From Cryobacterium breve (GTDB lineage Bacteria; Actinomycetota; Actinomycetes; Actinomycetales; Microbacteriaceae), in assembly GCF_027594785.1 (NCBI RefSeq), contig NZ_CP075584.1, positions 1,984,001-2,048,000 of the forward strand: 64,000 nucleotides of DNA, written 5' to 3'. Position numbers and translations under genes: made by a program. Shown piece by piece: positions 18,668 through 28,836 of this stretch. The notes beneath the pieces were generated by a model. The model worked only from the letters and a program-made list of their open reading frames with translations, searched no databases and was not told the DNA's origin. Positions within the stretch are counted from its first letter, which is position 1, and each line of letters opens with the position of its first letter.

Positions 18668-19779
18668 TCAGACAGACAGCGGTTCCGGGAGAGTCCCGGT
18701 CGCGTAACGGTTGAGAGCCGCGGGAAGCCCCAGGGCTTCACGCAGGGTGGATCCGGCCGCCGGCGCGACACTCAGCCCGGCAGCCCGGAGTGCGGGGAGA
18801 ACCGCGCGACCGAGTTCTTCGAGGTCGACGTCGAGGACGGCGGGCAGAAAGCGAACGCCGTCGGTGAACTCCGCCAGGCTCTGCGATGAGGGCGACGAGC
18901 CCGGGCGCGTCCCCGACGAAGCGGTATCGTCCGGAGTCGAGCCAGGATCCGGAGGCATCCAGGCGGCCCAGCCGGTCTCCGGCGGGCTCTCCGGCGTGGT
19001 CGAGGACGACCTCGACCTCGACGATCACCCGCGGCACCCCCGAGACACGTGCGGCCAGGACGGCGGCCTCGACGGCGGTGACGGTCGGGCCGCTCACCAG
19101 GGCGACGTCGAGGAGGCCGGAATCGACCTCGCCCACCCGGCCGAATACGGGAAGCTGGCCCTGCGGGGGCCGGGGCGTGATCGACGGGCCGACGACCGCG
19201 AAGTTCTCGCTGTGGAAATCGATGCGGTGCACGCGCTCGCGGTCGAGGTAACGGCCGGTCGGTTCGTCGCGGATCACGGCGTCGTCTTCCCAGGAGTCCC
19301 AGAGCCGGCGGTTGACCTCGACAACGTCGGACGCGACCCCGGCGAGCGCGGCCGGTTCGGTGACGACATCGCGGCCGAAGGCCTCGGCCTCCGTCGGGTC
19401 CCCGGAGACGGAGACGATCCAGCCCGCCCGGCCGTGGGACGCATAGTCGAGGCTCGCGAGCCTGCGTCGCGACGTGGAAGGGCTCCCGGTACGCCACGCT
19501 GATCACCGGGACCAGGCCGATCCCGGACGTCAACGGTGCTGCGAACGCCGCCCGGAGGACGGCGTCGATCCGCGCGACGATATTCGGGTACGCGCCGGGG
19601 GCCGCCCCGGAATCGTCGAAGGTGGCGAACGTGAAGCCAGCCCGTTCGGCGGCGGTCACGACCTCGGTGATGCGGGCGGCAGTGAGGAGCGCGCGCGGAG
19701 CGTGACCGGCGGCACGCCAGGCGGATGGATGGGCGCCGTCGCCGTCGAGTTCGATGGCGAGTGCGAGTGGTCGGGTCAT
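18668..19779 (-). CDS. luciferase-like monooxygenase (2), interrupted by two frameshifts
   Basis: Three frames together give one protein of about 370 residues. The N-terminus, MTRPLALAIELDG to EPFHVAT, is followed by LASLDYASHGRAGWIV, RLWDSWEDDAVIRD and RIDFHSENFAVVGP, then a C-terminal helix pair ending in ALNRYATGTLPEPLSV. The middle part carries the GRAGW and RLWDSWEDD signatures of NtaA/SnaA/DszA monooxygenases. Frame changes fall near 19470-19490 and 18885-18900. As in a neighbouring subgroup, the barrel is shorter than in gene (1). It has only 10 bp to gene (1), so they are co-transcribed. If the indels are real it is a pseudogene; I favour sequence error because the protein is otherwise well kept. 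Confidence 0.72.
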
Positions 19780-19820
19780 GGAGTGTCCTTGATCGGGGAG
19801 GTCATCGGGGTTCTGGATGG

Positions 19821-20975
19821 TCAGGCGGTGACGAGGGCGGCATCTGCCGGCGCGGACCCGCGCGACGCCGAGACCTCGGCCGCGGCATCCGCCACCTGGG
19901 CGCCCGTGAAAGCGGGCCGGCGGCCGTACGGGTCGGCGGCGCTCCACAGCGTGGTCGGTGCTTCCCGGCGGACGACCGGGATGACCTCGGTCGCGAACCG
20001 TTCCAGGATGTCGAGCTGCTGTTCGAACGGGATCGTCGTCGGGAGGCTCACAGACTGGATGTCGTGCCGGAACACGGAGTGGTAAGACAGGATCTTGTCG
20101 ATAATCTGCTGCGGGCTCCCAACGAGCGCGGGACCCTCGGCGACGGCGTGGTCGATGTCGCGGAAGGGCGTGTTGTTGCCCGGAACGTTCGTCGCAGCGA
20201 CGATGGCCTCGTAGACGGGGCCGTACTGCTCCTTGGCCTGCTGCGTGGTGTCCGCGATGAAGAGACTCCCCGAACCCGAGCCGAGATAGGCGAAGCGCAG
20301 GTCGTGGCCGTGGCGGGCGTACTCGGCCCGGTAGTGCTCGATCAGCACGGCGTAGTTCTCCCGCGGCTGGATGGCATTCGCCGTGAAGAGCGGGTCTCCC
20401 CATTTCGCGGCGAGCGCGGCGGAGGCGAGCGTCGTCGCCGAGCCGTGCCAGATGCGCGGGGCCCCGGCAAAGGGACGGGGCAGGGTCGTCACCCGGTCAA
20501 CGGCCGGACGGAACTCACCGGACCAGGTGACGTCCTCCTCGCGGAAGAGTCGGCGCAGGAGTTCGTATTTCTCGGCGAGCAGCCGCCACTGGTCCTCGAT
20601 GTTCAGACCGAACAGGGGGAAGTGTTTCGCCTCGTTGCCCTTGCCGATGGTGAGTTCGAGCCGCCCCCTCGAGATCTGGTCGACGGTGGCGTAGTCCTCG
20701 GCCACCCGCACCGGGTCGAGCAGCGACAACACAGTCACCCCACTGTGAAGGCGGATGCGGGTGGTCGCCGCCGCGATCGCACCGAGGAGCACGGTGGGCG
20801 ACGAGGAGAGGAAGTGCCCCGCGTGCCGTTCTCCGACCGAGAACGCGTCGAAACCGAATTCCTCGGCCCGGTGGGCGACCTGGATCGTCTGCGCAAAGCG
20901 GTCGCTCGGGGAGACGATCCGGCCGGTGATCGGGTTCGTCTGGTACGGGATGATGTCGAGAATCTGGAATTTCAT
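19821..20975 (-). CDS. luciferase-like FMN-dependent monooxygenase (3), CE1758-like
   Basis: This is an intact 384-residue flavin monooxygenase with HRAEEFGFDAFSVGERHAG, SSPTVLLGAIAAATTRIRL, VRVAEDYATVDQISRGRLEL with a GKGNEAKHFPLFG loop, and GSPQQIIDKIL in the C-terminal part. The pattern resembles the group I recall as the CE1758 family, common in actinobacteria and of unknown substrate. It lies 42 bp upstream of gene (2) and 8 bp downstream of the DUF1684 gene, within one minus-strand transcript. It needs reduced flavin, probably from the reductase encoded at 22028. Confidence 0.88.
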   Translation of the reverse strand: MKFQILDIIPYQTNPITGRIVSPSDRFAQTIQVAHRAEEFGFDAFSVGERHAGHFLSSSPTVLLGAIAAATTRIRLHSGVTVLSLLDPVRVAEDYATVDQISRGRLELTIGKGNEAKHFPLFGLNIEDQWRLLAEKYELLRRLFREEDVTWSGEFRPAVDRVTTLPRPFAGAPRIWHGSATTLASAALAAKWGDPLFTANAIQPRENYAVLIEHYRAEYARHGHDLRFAYLGSGSGSLFIADTTQQAKEQYGPVYEAIVAATNVPGNNTPFRDIDHAVAEGPALVGSPQQIIDKILSYHSVFRHDIQSVSLPTTIPFEQQLDILERFATEVIPVVRREAPTTLWSAADPYGRRPAFTGAQVADAAAEVSASRGSAPADAALVTA

Positions 20976-20982
20976 CGACGGA

Positions 20983-21821
20983 TCAAAGCGTCACGGTGAT
21001 GCGGGAGAGGGGCGTCTTCTCGCCGGCCTCGACGAGGATCGGCAGGCGGTTCTCGGCCGGCGGCAGCGGGCAGGTCGCGTAGTCCGTGTACGCGCACGGG
21101 AGGTTCACCGCACGGGTGAAATCGAGAGTCGTCCGTCCGTCGGCGTCGGGCGCGGGAACGGTGAGGGACCGGTTCGCGGCGTACGTCGTGACGCCGCTCG
21201 TCGCATCCGTCAAGAGTACGAGCAGGGTACCGGGAACGTATCCGTTGAACGCCGTCAGCCGGAAGATCTGACCGTCCGTGGCGAATTCGAGTTCGCCCGG
21301 TGCCGCGTACACATGCTGCAACCCCTCGACGGCGGCACCGACCGTGACATCGCGCGGCTCGTCGAAGGGCAGAAAGCGCGCCTCGAGACGCCAGCCCGGG
21401 GTCGGCAGGTACGTCGGAGTGCCGGCGTACCCGGCCCGGAACTCGGTGTCCGGGTGCCGGGGCCGCACGAGCAGGTGGCCGCCGCGCCGGGCGACTTCGA
21501 TCACCGCGTCACCGGCCAGCGCATTGACGCCCTCGCGTTCGTTGATTGCACCGAACGAGTGCCTGCCGGTCAGGCTCGACGCCGTCGATGCTCAGTTGCT
21601 CTCCCCGCGGCGAGGTCGACAACGGGTCCGCTGTCGTCGAAGGACCAGGCGCCGGGTGCGTCGTCGAAGCGTTCCGACTCAACGGTCAGGAAGTGCAGCC
21701 CGGTGATGGCGAGGAATCCGTCCGGCGCCGCACGCTGTGCCTCGTGCGCCGCATGCCACGCCTCCCAGTCGGAGGCGAAATGCGCGTTATCGATGGTCGG
21801 TGAGATCGTGTCTGTTGTCAT
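20983..21821 (-). CDS. DUF1684 family protein (two frameshifts near 21520-21600)
   Basis: The family has no settled function. The N-terminal part has SDWEAWHAAHEAQRAAPDGF and LAITGLHFL. A short middle bridge, LSIDGVEP, is followed in a third frame by GRHSFGAINEREGVNALAGD. The rest reads LEARFLPFDEPRDVTV, FRLTAFNGY, TLDFTRAVNLPCAYTDYATC and CPLPPAENRLPILVEAGEK, which is the diagnostic end of DUF1684. Total about 280 residues. It begins a leftward transcript with three monooxygenases and is divergent from the flavin reductase, with about 205 bp between that probably hold both promoters. Two single-base indels near 21520-21600 explain the breaks. Confidence 0.78.
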
Positions 21822-22027
21822 GGCACCGACGTTAGTTTTCGTCTCTTCCGATGCGGGCGGATGCCGACACGAACAGTCATGCACGCAACATGCGGTAATC
21901 CGTCTTGCGCACGGGCGGATTCTCACCAGCCGGGCGCCGCTCGACCGCCCTCACCGCATTCGTCACGTTCCGCAACCTCGGACATACTCGGACACACTCA
22001 CACATCCGGCCGCGCCGGAGGCGCACG

Positions 22028-22657
22028 ATGGATCCTTCGATCCACGACACCGAACGGACCCTCGTGAGCTCCCACAACTTCGCCTTTCAGGCCGATCCGC
22101 TACCGCCGAGGGCGGTTCCCGCCTTCGAGCCGTTCGGCGGTCTCAGCCCCGCCGACTTCAAACTCGCCTTCCGGAACCACCCGGCGGGGGTTGCCGTCAT
22201 CACCGCGGACGCGGGAGACGGCCCCGTCGGCCTGACGGCGACATCCGTGTTCTCAGTCAGCGCTGAGCCGCCCCTGCTGGTGTTCTCGCTCTCCGACCAG
22301 TCCTCGAGCACCCCGACCATCCGCGCGGCCGATACCGTGGTCGTGCACCTTCTTGGTTCCGACCAACTGAAGATCGCGCAACTCTGCGCGACGAGCGGCA
22401 TCGACCGCTTCGCCGACACGAGCCTGTGGGACCGCCTCGAAACCGGAGAGCCCTATTTCCCGAGCGCTCACGCCTGGATCAGGGGACGGGTGATCAACAG
22501 GATGTCCGCCGGCAGTTCGACGGTCGTCGCTGTGCACGCCCTGGAGTCCAGGATCACCGAGGATACTGAGGCATCCGCCCCGCTCGTCTATCACAACCGC
22601 ACCTGGCACCGCCTCGGCGCGCACTCGGAGATAGCAACAGGGCTGGTGCGCACGTGA
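22028..22657 (+). CDS. flavin reductase (FMN reductase component for two-component monooxygenases)
   Basis: This protein of about 209 residues belongs to the flavin reductase-like domain family, which uses NAD(P)H to make free FMNH2 for partner monooxygenases. Visible features are FKLAFRNHPAGVAVITADAG, GLTATSVFSVSAEPPLLVFS, VHLLGSDQLKIAQ and a terminal VYHNRTWHRLG. The ATG at 22028 follows GGAGGCGC. Its stop overlaps the GTG of the sulfhydrylase. It is the only reductase of this kind in the window, so it is the natural electron supplier for the six luciferase-like enzymes around it. Confidence 0.9.
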   Translation: MDPSIHDTERTLVSSHNFAFQADPLPPRAVPAFEPFGGLSPADFKLAFRNHPAGVAVITADAGDGPVGLTATSVFSVSAEPPLLVFSLSDQSSSTPTIRAADTVVVHLLGSDQLKIAQLCATSGIDRFADTSLWDRLETGEPYFPSAHAWIRGRVINRMSAGSSTVVAVHALESRITEDTEASAPLVYHNRTWHRLGAHSEIATGLVRT

Positions 22658-24076
22658 CTACACGGACAGTCGTCGACCATTCCTTCGGATTCGCAACCCA
22701 GCAGGTACACGCGGGCGGGGTCGCCGTTGCCGGAGTGAACCCTCGCGCCACCCCCCATCTATCTCACGGCCGGATTCGTCTTCGACGACTTCGACGACGC
22801 ACGGAATCGCTTCGCCGGCGTCGACCCCGGGTACATCTACAGCCGGTACGCGAATCCCACGGTGGCCGCCGTCGAGCAGAGAATCGCGGCCCTCGAACAC
22901 GGCGCCGATGCGATCCTCGTGGGCAGCGGACAGGCCGCCATTTCCTCGGCCCTATTAGGTTTGCTGCGCGCGGGCGACCATGTGGTGTCGGCATCGAGCA
23001 TCTACGAGGGTTCTCGCGCCCTGTTCCTTGAGAACTTCCCCGCACTCGATATCGAGTCCACCTTCGTAGAGGACGCGAACGATCCGGCAGAGTGGGAGCG
23101 GAGGATCCGGCCGAACACCCGAGCGCTCTTCGCCGAATCGATCTCTAACCCCCGGAACCGGATCCTCGACGTCGCCGCCATTGCGGACGTCGCCCGGCGG
23201 CATGGGATCCCGCTCGTCATCGACAACACCTTTGCCAGCCCCTATCTGTTGCGACCCATCGAACACGGGGCGGACATCGTCGTCCACTCGGCCAGCAAAT
23301 TCCTCTCCGGTCACGGAACTGTCCTCGGCGGAGTCATCGTCGACGGAGGACGCTTCGACTGGGGCGCGCACCCCGATCGCTTCTCCCAGCTGACGCACCC
23401 CGGCATCGATGGCGGCCCCGGCTTCCTCGAGCGATTCGGCCGAACGGCATATTCCGCGTACACGCGCAGCGTCATCGTCTCCCGGCTGGGACCGACGGCC
23501 TCGCCGTTCACGGCATTCCTTATCCAGCAGGGCATCGAGACGCTGTCCCTGCGCCTGGATCGCCAGTCGGCCACTGCCCTCGCCCTCGCACGCTGGCTGG
23601 AGGGACGACCAGAGGTCTCGTCCGTGGACTATGCCGGATTGGCGTCGCATCCGCACTACGAGCTTGCCCGCCGTTACCTTCCGCGCGGCCAGGGATCGGT
23701 CTTCGCAGTCACCCTGCGGGGTGGCGTCGCAGCAGCAAAGGCACTGATCAACGCTGTCGGGCTCTTTACTCACATGGCACATCTCGGCGACGTGCGTTCC
23801 TTGATCCAGCATCCCGCGTCGACGTCCCATGCCCATCGCACGGACGCTCAACTCCGCTATGAGGGCATCGGACCCGGCATGATCCGGCTGTCGGTCGGGG
23901 TCGAAGACGCCGCCGACCTGATCGCGGATCTTGAGCGCGGCCTCGCCGCGATTCCACGATCGTTTGATATCGAGGCCGCATTTTCGGGCACGAACTCGCC
24001 ACCGGACGGCGCCGTCGCCGCCGGCCTGTCGGCTGGGCCGCTCGTCACCGTATCCACCCGCACGACAGAGAGGTAG
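22654..24076 (+). CDS. O-acetylhomoserine sulfhydrylase-like Cys/Met metabolism PLP enzyme (frameshift near 22750)
   Basis: This PLP enzyme of the Cys/Met metabolism family (MetY/MetZ/MetB group) would join sulfide or methanethiol to an activated homoserine. It has IYSRYANPTVAAVEQRIAALE, DAILVGSGQAAISSALLG, VIDNTFASPYLLRPIEHGAD and the Lys site VHSASKFLSGHGTVLGGVIV. A C-terminal HPASTSHAHRTDAQL with GPGMIRLSVGVE is typical of O-acetylhomoserine sulfhydrylase. The GTG at 22654 overlaps the reductase stop. The first 30 codons read FGFATQQVHAGG, then the frame breaks in a run of six C at about 22746-22751; five would give RATPIYLTAGFVFDDF. Its place between a reductase and monooxygenases suggests capture of sulfur released by them. 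Confidence 0.87.
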
Positions 24077-24085
24077 ACGACTCAC

Positions 24086-25402
24086 ATGTCGGCACCGCAG
24101 CACTTCGGTTGGTTCCTGTCCCGGGGTTTCGGCCCGCACGGCTGGGGACATGCCTACTACGAGTGGAACTACCGCTGGCAGGAGCCCCGTCTCTACCAGC
24201 ACTCGATTCGCGAACTCGAACAGGCCGGCTTCGACCTCCTCATCATCGAAGACGCTCTCTCGCTGGGCAACGCGGACACCCTGGACCTGCGCATCCGCTC
24301 GGCCTACGGCGGGCCGAAGCACGACCCGCTCCTCCTCGCACCGTACCTGTTCGACGTCACGTCCCATATCGGCATTGCGCCGACCGTGAACCCGTTGGCG
24401 TACCCGCCCTACCTCGCCGCACGCCAGTTCGCCACACTGCAGCACCTGAGCGGCCACCGGTTCGGCATCAATGTGGTCACCGACGTCGGCAGCAGCCGGC
24501 ACTTCGGTGCCGAACCGGTCAGTCACGATGTCGCCTACGACCGGGCCGATGAGTGGCTCGCGGGGGTGCGGAGGTTGTGGAACAGTTGGCAGGACGGTGC
24601 ACTGGTCGAGGATCCGAAAACGTTTCGGTTCGCCGACGGCTCGAAAGTGCCGCCCTTCCAGCACCGCAGCGAACATTTCACCTTCGACGGACCACTCAAC
24701 GCCCTCCCGTTCCCAGAAGGGGAACCTGCAATCGTCTCCCCCGGCGGCTCCCCGCGCGGACTGGACTTCGCGGGCAAGAACTCCACCGTGCAATTGGCCC
24801 TCGCCTCGCTCGATATCGCGACCGTGCGCGACTACCGTGCCCGCGTCCTGGCCGCCGCCCGTGCGCGCGGGCGCAGCGACGATCTGAAGATCCTCTTCGT
24901 GTTCAAGCCCATCGTCGTGTCAAGTCGCGACGAGGCCGACCGTCTTGTCCGGGCGTCCGCCGAGCCCGATGACGGGTCCTTACTGCGGATCGCCGAGGCC
25001 CAGTCGAGTGACCTTGAAACCGACCTCACCGGGCTCGATCTCGACCGGCCCCTCGACCCCGCCATTTTCGCCGACCACGTCTCACGCGGCAGCATCCGGG
25101 CTCTGCTGGGTGATGCAGAGAGTTTCGCCTCGGTTCCGCTCCGGCAATTGTTGACAGCAAAGGCGCGCCTCGGCCGGATCTCCGATCGCTCCGGAGTCGT
25201 CGGCACGGCAGACGAGGTGGCCGATTTCATCCAGGAGCTCGGCGATGAGGCCGACAACGATGGCTTCATCTTCTCGGGCGATCTGCACCCGGTCACGATC
25301 CACCGGATGCTGGACGAACTCGTGCCGATCCTGCGCCGGCGAGGGCTGCTCCGCACCGAATTCGGCACCGGCGGCCTGCGCCACAACCTCAGCGACTTCT
25401 AG
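24086..25402 (+). CDS. luciferase-like FMNH2-dependent monooxygenase, NtaA/SnaA/DszA family (4)
   Basis: This is an intact 438-residue monooxygenase. It has HSIRELEQAGFDLLIIEDAL, LAARQFATLQHLSGHRFGIN with VVTDVGSS, a RRLWNSWQDGALVEDP motif, IVSPGGSPRGLDFAGKNSTV, and a C-terminal GTADEVADFIQELG. These are standard for the NtaA/SnaA/DszA/DmoA group that cleaves C-N or C-S bonds. The ATG at 24086 lies 9 bp after the sulfhydrylase stop, so reductase, sulfhydrylase and this enzyme form one operon. A two-component partnership with the reductase two genes upstream is therefore likely. Confidence 0.9.
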   Translation: MSAPQHFGWFLSRGFGPHGWGHAYYEWNYRWQEPRLYQHSIRELEQAGFDLLIIEDALSLGNADTLDLRIRSAYGGPKHDPLLLAPYLFDVTSHIGIAPTVNPLAYPPYLAARQFATLQHLSGHRFGINVVTDVGSSRHFGAEPVSHDVAYDRADEWLAGVRRLWNSWQDGALVEDPKTFRFADGSKVPPFQHRSEHFTFDGPLNALPFPEGEPAIVSPGGSPRGLDFAGKNSTVQLALASLDIATVRDYRARVLAAARARGRSDDLKILFVFKPIVVSSRDEADRLVRASAEPDDGSLLRIAEAQSSDLETDLTGLDLDRPLDPAIFADHVSRGSIRALLGDAESFASVPLRQLLTAKARLGRISDRSGVVGTADEVADFIQELGDEADNDGFIFSGDLHPVTIHRMLDELVPILRRRGLLRTEFGTGGLRHNLSDF

Positions 25403-25552
25403 TCGATTCCCGAACCGCGCGCAGGGTCGACGCGGTAGACCTGATTTGACGCGGTGGACCTGACTCGACCCCGGAACGGGTGGCCGGCACGGCCCTTCGA
25501 ATACGATTTGTGACGCCGAGAAGACCCGTCGAAAGTCGGCACGGCCAGACTG

Positions 25553-25590
25553 GTTTCAATCCCTCCGTTAGCCCAGTGAGGGCATGAAAC
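25553..25590. promoter_or_regulatory. imperfect inverted repeat upstream of the UroD-like gene
   Basis: Arms GTTTCAATCCCTC and GAGGGCATGAAAC pair over 11 of 13 positions around a 12-base loop. It ends 13 bp before the ATG at 25604 and lies in a 200-bp gap that otherwise shows no gene. It could be an operator or an mRNA hairpin controlling translation. No known riboswitch pattern is recognised. Confidence 0.5.
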
Positions 25591-25603
25591 TACGGAGCAG
25601 GAC

Positions 25604-26544
25604 ATGAGCAAGCGCCAACGATTCGCTGCGGCATCAGCCGGAATACCCACCGATCGTCCCCCCTGTGGGTGCCTGGATACATTTCGGCAGCGCCCTCTGG
25701 CAGCCGGAAGACTCGGCAGCCGCACATCTGCGCTTCTACCGGGAGTACGACTGGGATTACATCAAGGTGATGAACGACTATCGGTTTGCCACTCCTGGCG
25801 ACCTTTCTGAGATTACCGACGAGGGGCAGTTCGCGGCCCTCGGAGATGCGCACGCGGATTACCCGGGATTCGCAGCGCAGCTTTGCCGTGCTCGGACTCA
25901 TCAGGTCGGCCGCGCCGGAAGCGGCCGTCGTCGACACCGTCTTCTCGCCGCTTCAGACCGTCGTGCGTTCCCTCGGAGAGTCCGTCATCCCCTACTTCCG
26001 TCGGTCACCTGAGCTGGCCAAGGAGGTACTCGACCGGGTGACGTCCAGACTCGAAGAGTACGTGCACCACGCCGTCGACACCGGCGTGGACGGACTCTTC
26101 CTCGCCGTGACCGGCGCGGCAAGCGATGCGTCGAGCTGGGGCATCACTCCCGACGAGTTCTCGGATTGGATCGCCCCCTTCGACCGGCGCGTTCTCCGCG
26201 CCGCAGAGGGACTGACGCGCATCATCCACGCCCACGGCGACAACCTCAACCTGGCCCTCCTTGACGACTACCCGGCGGAGGTTCTGAACTGGTCGCCGGC
26301 CACATCCGCTCCGACGATCAGCGACGCAGTTCGAGAGGGCAAGCGGGTAGCCATGTCCGGACTGGACGAAGTACAGTCTCTCTACTGGCCGCCGAGCAGG
26401 GTCAGGGAGACAGTGCTCGCCGCGCGCGCCGATGCAGGCGACCGCATCATCGTGGCTCCCGGATGCACGCTGCACTCGGACACTCCGCCGAGCGTGCTCC
26501 GGGCGTTGCGGGAGAGCGTGGAACCGGTGCTCGCACGCGCCTAG
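25604..26544 (+). CDS. uroporphyrinogen decarboxylase-family protein (UroD/MetE-like), two frameshifts
   Basis: Joined frames give about 313 residues: MSKRQRFAAASAGIPTDRPP, then VGAWIHFGSALWQPEDSAAA and YDWDYIKVMNDYRF, then FSPLQTVVRSLGES, a TGVDGLFLAVTGA barrel strand, HAHGDNLNLALLDDYPAEVL and VAPGCTLHSDTPPS. This is the UroD barrel, whose members decarboxylate porphyrins or act as corrinoid or methyl transferases. The His-containing HAHGDN and the GC motif near the end suit the methyltransferase-like branch more than haem synthesis. Breaks fall at a CCCCCC run near 25660 and near 25880. It stands alone on the plus strand within the sulfur cargo, so a methyl-transfer role is plausible but unproven. 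Confidence 0.72.
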
Positions 26545-26613
26545 CAACCAGGCCCGCGGCCGGCCGTATGGCTCGGCCGCGGGTTGGCCCGCACGGGCGG
26601 GCAGCGGGTCAGT

Positions 26614-27222
26614 TCACGAGCCCGTGGGCGGGGTCGGCTCGCCGAGTGAGAGCATCAGCCGATTGGCCCAGTTGAAGAAGGCGGCACCGTGTATTGCGTC
26701 GGCGATCGCGAGGTCATCGAGGCCGGCCTCGCGCAGTTGGCGGATGTTTGACGCGTCGAAGTCGCCCGGAGTCCTGGTGAGATCCACCGATGCGTCGATA
26801 ACCGCCCGCCATTGCGGGTCGTCCTGCTGACCGCCGGGGCCCTCGTCCAGAAGCCGCTGGACGTCGTCATGGCGCTTCGAGCGATGCGTTGCGAACCGGG
26901 AATGCACCGACGCGCAGAAGATGCAGCCGTTGGTGCGCGATGCAGCCGCTGCGGAAAGCTCCCGCTGCGCACGCGGCAACCCGCCCTTCTCGTTGTAGAA
27001 GATGTCGTTGTCCGTGCGGGTGCGCGCACCGAGGATGTCTGGATCGCGGACGAGCAGCCGGAAGTAGGAACTGTTGGCGCGCCCCTTGTCGACGAGACCG
27101 GAATAGTGGCGCTCGGTGAGCTCGTCGAGCGGCAGCGGTTCCAGCCACGGCTCCCAGCCCAGCTCGGCCTGGGTGAAAGCGTTGGGCGCCTCGAACGCGT
27201 GTCGGATGACCTTCTCGCTCAT
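26614..27222 (-). CDS. AhpD-like alkylhydroperoxidase-domain protein (Avi_7169-like)
   Basis: This protein of about 202 residues has the carboxymuconolactone-decarboxylase/AhpD helical fold. The redox site NGCIFCASVHSRFA shows CxxC with a following His, as in peroxidase-related enzymes that reduce peroxides. It resembles the group I recall as Avi_7169, found beside a CMD protein and a luciferase-like monooxygenase; exactly that order is seen here. The ATG at 27222 overlaps the upstream stop. It is last in the operon starting with the branched-chain-type transporter. It may detoxify peroxides leaking from flavin monooxygenase turnover. Confidence 0.83.
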   Translation of the reverse strand: MSEKVIRHAFEAPNAFTQAELGWEPWLEPLPLDELTERHYSGLVDKGRANSSYFRLLVRDPDILGARTRTDNDIFYNEKGGLPRAQRELSAAAASRTNGCIFCASVHSRFATHRSKRHDDVQRLLDEGPGGQQDDPQWRAVIDASVDLTRTPGDFDASNIRQLREAGLDDLAIADAIHGAAFFNWANRLMLSLGEPTPPTGS

Positions 27223-27806
27223 GCGAGTTCTCCCTTCAGGGCGGTGAGGCCCGCGACAACGCGAAGCTGGAAGCTGAGAAACGCCACGAGCTGCGAGAGC
27301 GTGACGATGCCCGTTGTGGTCCAACCGGCATCCAGGAGGGTCTGGAGCGCGTCGGCGGAGGAGTCGCGCGGGCGGTAGACGAGCAGGTGGGTGTGAGCGA
27401 GCGCTACGGCAAGCCGCGGGCCGGCTGAGATGGCCAGGGCGGCATCGGGCTCCCAGTGCAGGCCGGGCGCATTCTCCGTCGAGAGAGGCCCCTCCGGGTA
27501 GTCGCCGTACGGTCCGCTGGTGACCGCGCCCGGAAGGGCGACTTCCAATGCGGCGAGTGTGTCGGGAGACTCCTCCGCGAGCAGCCCGCGGTAGAAGGAC
27601 GCGGTGAGACTCCCGGAGAGTGCCGTCGTCCAGTACGCGACGGCGAGACGCTCGAGCCGGCTAGCGTGCTCGAGCTCAGCAGAGTCGAACAGGGCGGTGA
27701 AACTCGTCTGCGCGTTCTTCTTGGCTTCGGGGCGCTGGAGTCGCAGTTCGAAGAGCGCGTCGCCCTCCTCTACGCCGATCAGCTGGTCGATGACATCGAC
27801 GGCCAT
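27219..27806 (-). CDS. CMD-domain protein (Avi_7170-like)
   Basis: This 195-residue helical protein starts DVIDQLIGVEEGDALFELRL and has the CMD-like C-terminal TLLDAGWTTTGIVTLSQLVA with FLSFQLRVVAGL. Unlike its neighbour it lacks an obvious CxxC, so it is probably not itself a thiol peroxidase. I recall such proteins (Avi_7170 type) only as partners of AhpD-like and KPN_01858-type luciferase-like proteins. The stop overlaps the start of the AhpD-like gene and the ATG lies 28 bp after the monooxygenase stop. Its biochemical role is unknown. Confidence 0.78.
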   Translation of the reverse strand: MAVDVIDQLIGVEEGDALFELRLQRPEAKKNAQTSFTALFDSAELEHASRLERLAVAYWTTALSGSLTASFYRGLLAEESPDTLAALEVALPGAVTSGPYGDYPEGPLSTENAPGLHWEPDAALAISAGPRLAVALAHTHLLVYRPRDSSADALQTLLDAGWTTTGIVTLSQLVAFLSFQLRVVAGLTALKGELA

Positions 27807-27834
27807 GGTGTTTCCTTTCCGAAGCTTCGGGGGT

Positions 27835-28836
27835 TCAGTTCTGCGTCACCCAGCCGAGTGCTGGGGCGACGTGTGCGGCGATGAGTTCAAGCGAACGGAG
27901 CACGACCTCGTGCGGCGGGTCGACCGGATGCGGTTGGAAGACGATGTCCGTGGCTCGCGGCAGAACCGGGTCGGCTGCGAGTGTCGCCAGCACCTGTTCG
28001 GGAGTGCCGACGTGCAGGTCGAGATAAGCGGCCAGCTCGGCGTCGTCGACACCGTCCGGGACTGTGACTCCTTGAGCGGCCAGCATGGGTAGCGAACGCG
28101 CGATGCCCTGGGCACGCCAGCGCCGCGCCTCGTCGTCCGTGTCCACGACGAGCACAGACCGCGAGGCCATCACGCGAGGGGGTACGCCGGCGGGCAAAGC
28201 CGTGCGGTGCGCGTCGACGAGCGCGACCTGGTCGTCGACCGAGCCGTGCCCGGTGTATTCGCGTCGGGGCTGGGTGCGTGAGAGCATCAGCCCATGTCCT
28301 TCGCGACCGATGCGCTCGGCACCGCCGGCAGAGAAGGTCGCCTCCCACAGGCTGTCGATGAGCCGGGGAGCCGGCGGGTAAAGCGCCCCGCCATCCGACG
28401 TGAGCACCTCGCCCCTGAGGCTGCGCAACAGGGTTGCTTTGTTGGCGGAGTACACGGTCGGCCGGTCTGCGACGTCGAGGCCGAACGGCGGGAAGGACGT
28501 GGCCGTGCCCCCCGACCCGATGCCGAGCTCGAAGCGACCGTCTGCGAGCAGCCACAGCACGGCGGCATCCTCGGCGACCCGCAGCGGGGCCTCGAGAGGG
28601 AGGGTGATGATACCCGTGGCGAGCACTATACGCGAGGTCTGCGCCGCTGCCTGTGCCAGAAGCACGAACGGCGAAGGGAGTCCGCCCTCCTCGCTGTGGA
28701 AGTGGTGTTGCGCCACCCAGACGGTGTCGAAGCCGGAGCTCCTCCGCACGGACGAACTGAGCGAGAGCGTTGCGGTAGCGCACGACCGGGGCCGCATCGT
28801 CGAGCAGTCTCGTGAAGAATCCGAGTCTGGGGGTGG

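Noticed and set aside
22955-24793. 612-residue minus-strand open frame
   Set aside because: It is antisense to the sulfhydrylase and monooxygenase 4 with no recognisable motif.
25553-25590. GTTTCAATCCCTC looked like a CRISPR repeat start
   Set aside because: Only one copy is present, it forms a hairpin with its own downstream arm, and no spacers or cas genes occur.
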